Origin: Echinarachnius parma
Taxonomy: Eukaryota; Echinodermata; Echinoidea; Clypeasteroida; Echinarachniidae
DNA length: 64,000 nt
Assembly (NCBI GenBank): GCA_037951105.1
Contig: JBAMJV010001357.1
Location: forward strand, 24,527 to 88,526
Direction: 5' to 3'
Of this stretch, positions 63,896 to 64,000 are shown piece by piece. The notes under the pieces are model-generated. The model made no database searches, was not told where the DNA came from, and was given only the letters and a program-made list of their open reading frames with translations. The position numbers and the translations under genes were made by a program. The first letter of the stretch is position 1, and every line of letters starts with the position of its first letter.

Positions 63896-64000
63896 AACCA
63901 TGACAACAGGTTCCCGCAAAAATGTTAAAACTGGTAATCGCAGTTTCGAGCAGAGGGAGTTAAAAACTGCTTGCTGTAGAACGCAGTCTGGGCGATCGAC

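Larger units (their letters stand above)
60430..64000 (+). repeat. Second copy of the receptor upstream block
   Basis: Collinear with 31690-34870 through all the landmarks listed there, at moderate divergence, with later insertions: a fold-back element (61328-61830), G-run elements (62160-62215, 62640-62760), a near-perfect palindrome (63017-63358) and C-run elements (63680-63830). The last 90 bases of the window (CGCAGTTTCGAG, TAGAACGCAGTCTGGGCGAT) align with 34800-34869, which is about 120 bp before the TATA box and 270 bp before the ATG of the gene in this window. Confidence 0.85.

Overview
The window looks like nuclear DNA of an invertebrate deuterostome, most likely an echinoderm or close relative. 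The evidence is an intron-containing gene built from CUB and HYR (hyalin repeat) exons, animal-type non-LTR and LTR retroelements, many small palindromic DNA transposons, tRNA-derived SINEs, and very long G/C homopolymers. No species marker is present, so the phylum is an inference. Nothing prokaryotic was seen (no operons, no CRISPR, no rRNA).

Layout. 1-5.5 kb: two decayed pieces of a tyrosine-recombinase-like gene family (minus strand) with nested miniature inverted-repeat elements. 5.7-9.1 kb: an 81-bp minisatellite and mobile-looking elements carrying G/C runs. 9.26-14.47 kb: a complete LTR retrotransposon with 1.83-kb LTRs, a broken gag and no pol, sitting in a TCTAAT-type minisatellite. 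15.3-21.5 kb: a TIR DNA transposon, a reversed TCTAAT array, an inverted pair of GTTCGTTATTCCGAA arrays and a long 81-bp minisatellite with higher-order structure. 22.4-26.56 kb: an L1/Tx1-like LINE, nearly intact but with one nonsense codon. 26.6-31.7 kb: SINE, MITEs and an ATC microsatellite.

31.7-58.8 kb holds the one real host gene found, on the plus strand. It has an upstream block with a TATA box, a signal-peptide exon, CUB exons (two usable, two broken), six HYR exons (four clean, one with a shifted acceptor, one truncated), a transmembrane exon, and one large last exon encoding a cytoplasmic tail of about 960 residues. All extracellular modules whose ends can be read are phase 1-1, so broken modules can be skipped without frame loss. 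The phases also match from the last HYR exon into the transmembrane exon and from there into the tail. The tail is made of internal repeats and carries 31 tyrosines in recurring contexts: YxxP six times, YHDM four times and YETI twice. The inferred product is a cell-surface receptor whose repeated tail could act as a multi-site tyrosine-phosphorylation scaffold.

60.4-64.0 kb repeats, in the same order, the block lying just upstream of this gene (31.7-34.9 kb). The window therefore appears to hold one unit of about 28-29 kb of a tandem receptor gene array, and the next copy should start a few hundred bases past the right edge. The receptor family, with its tandem array, exchangeable ectodomain exons and repeated tyrosine tail, is the best candidate here for a little-described system. 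A recognition or immune role is inference only.
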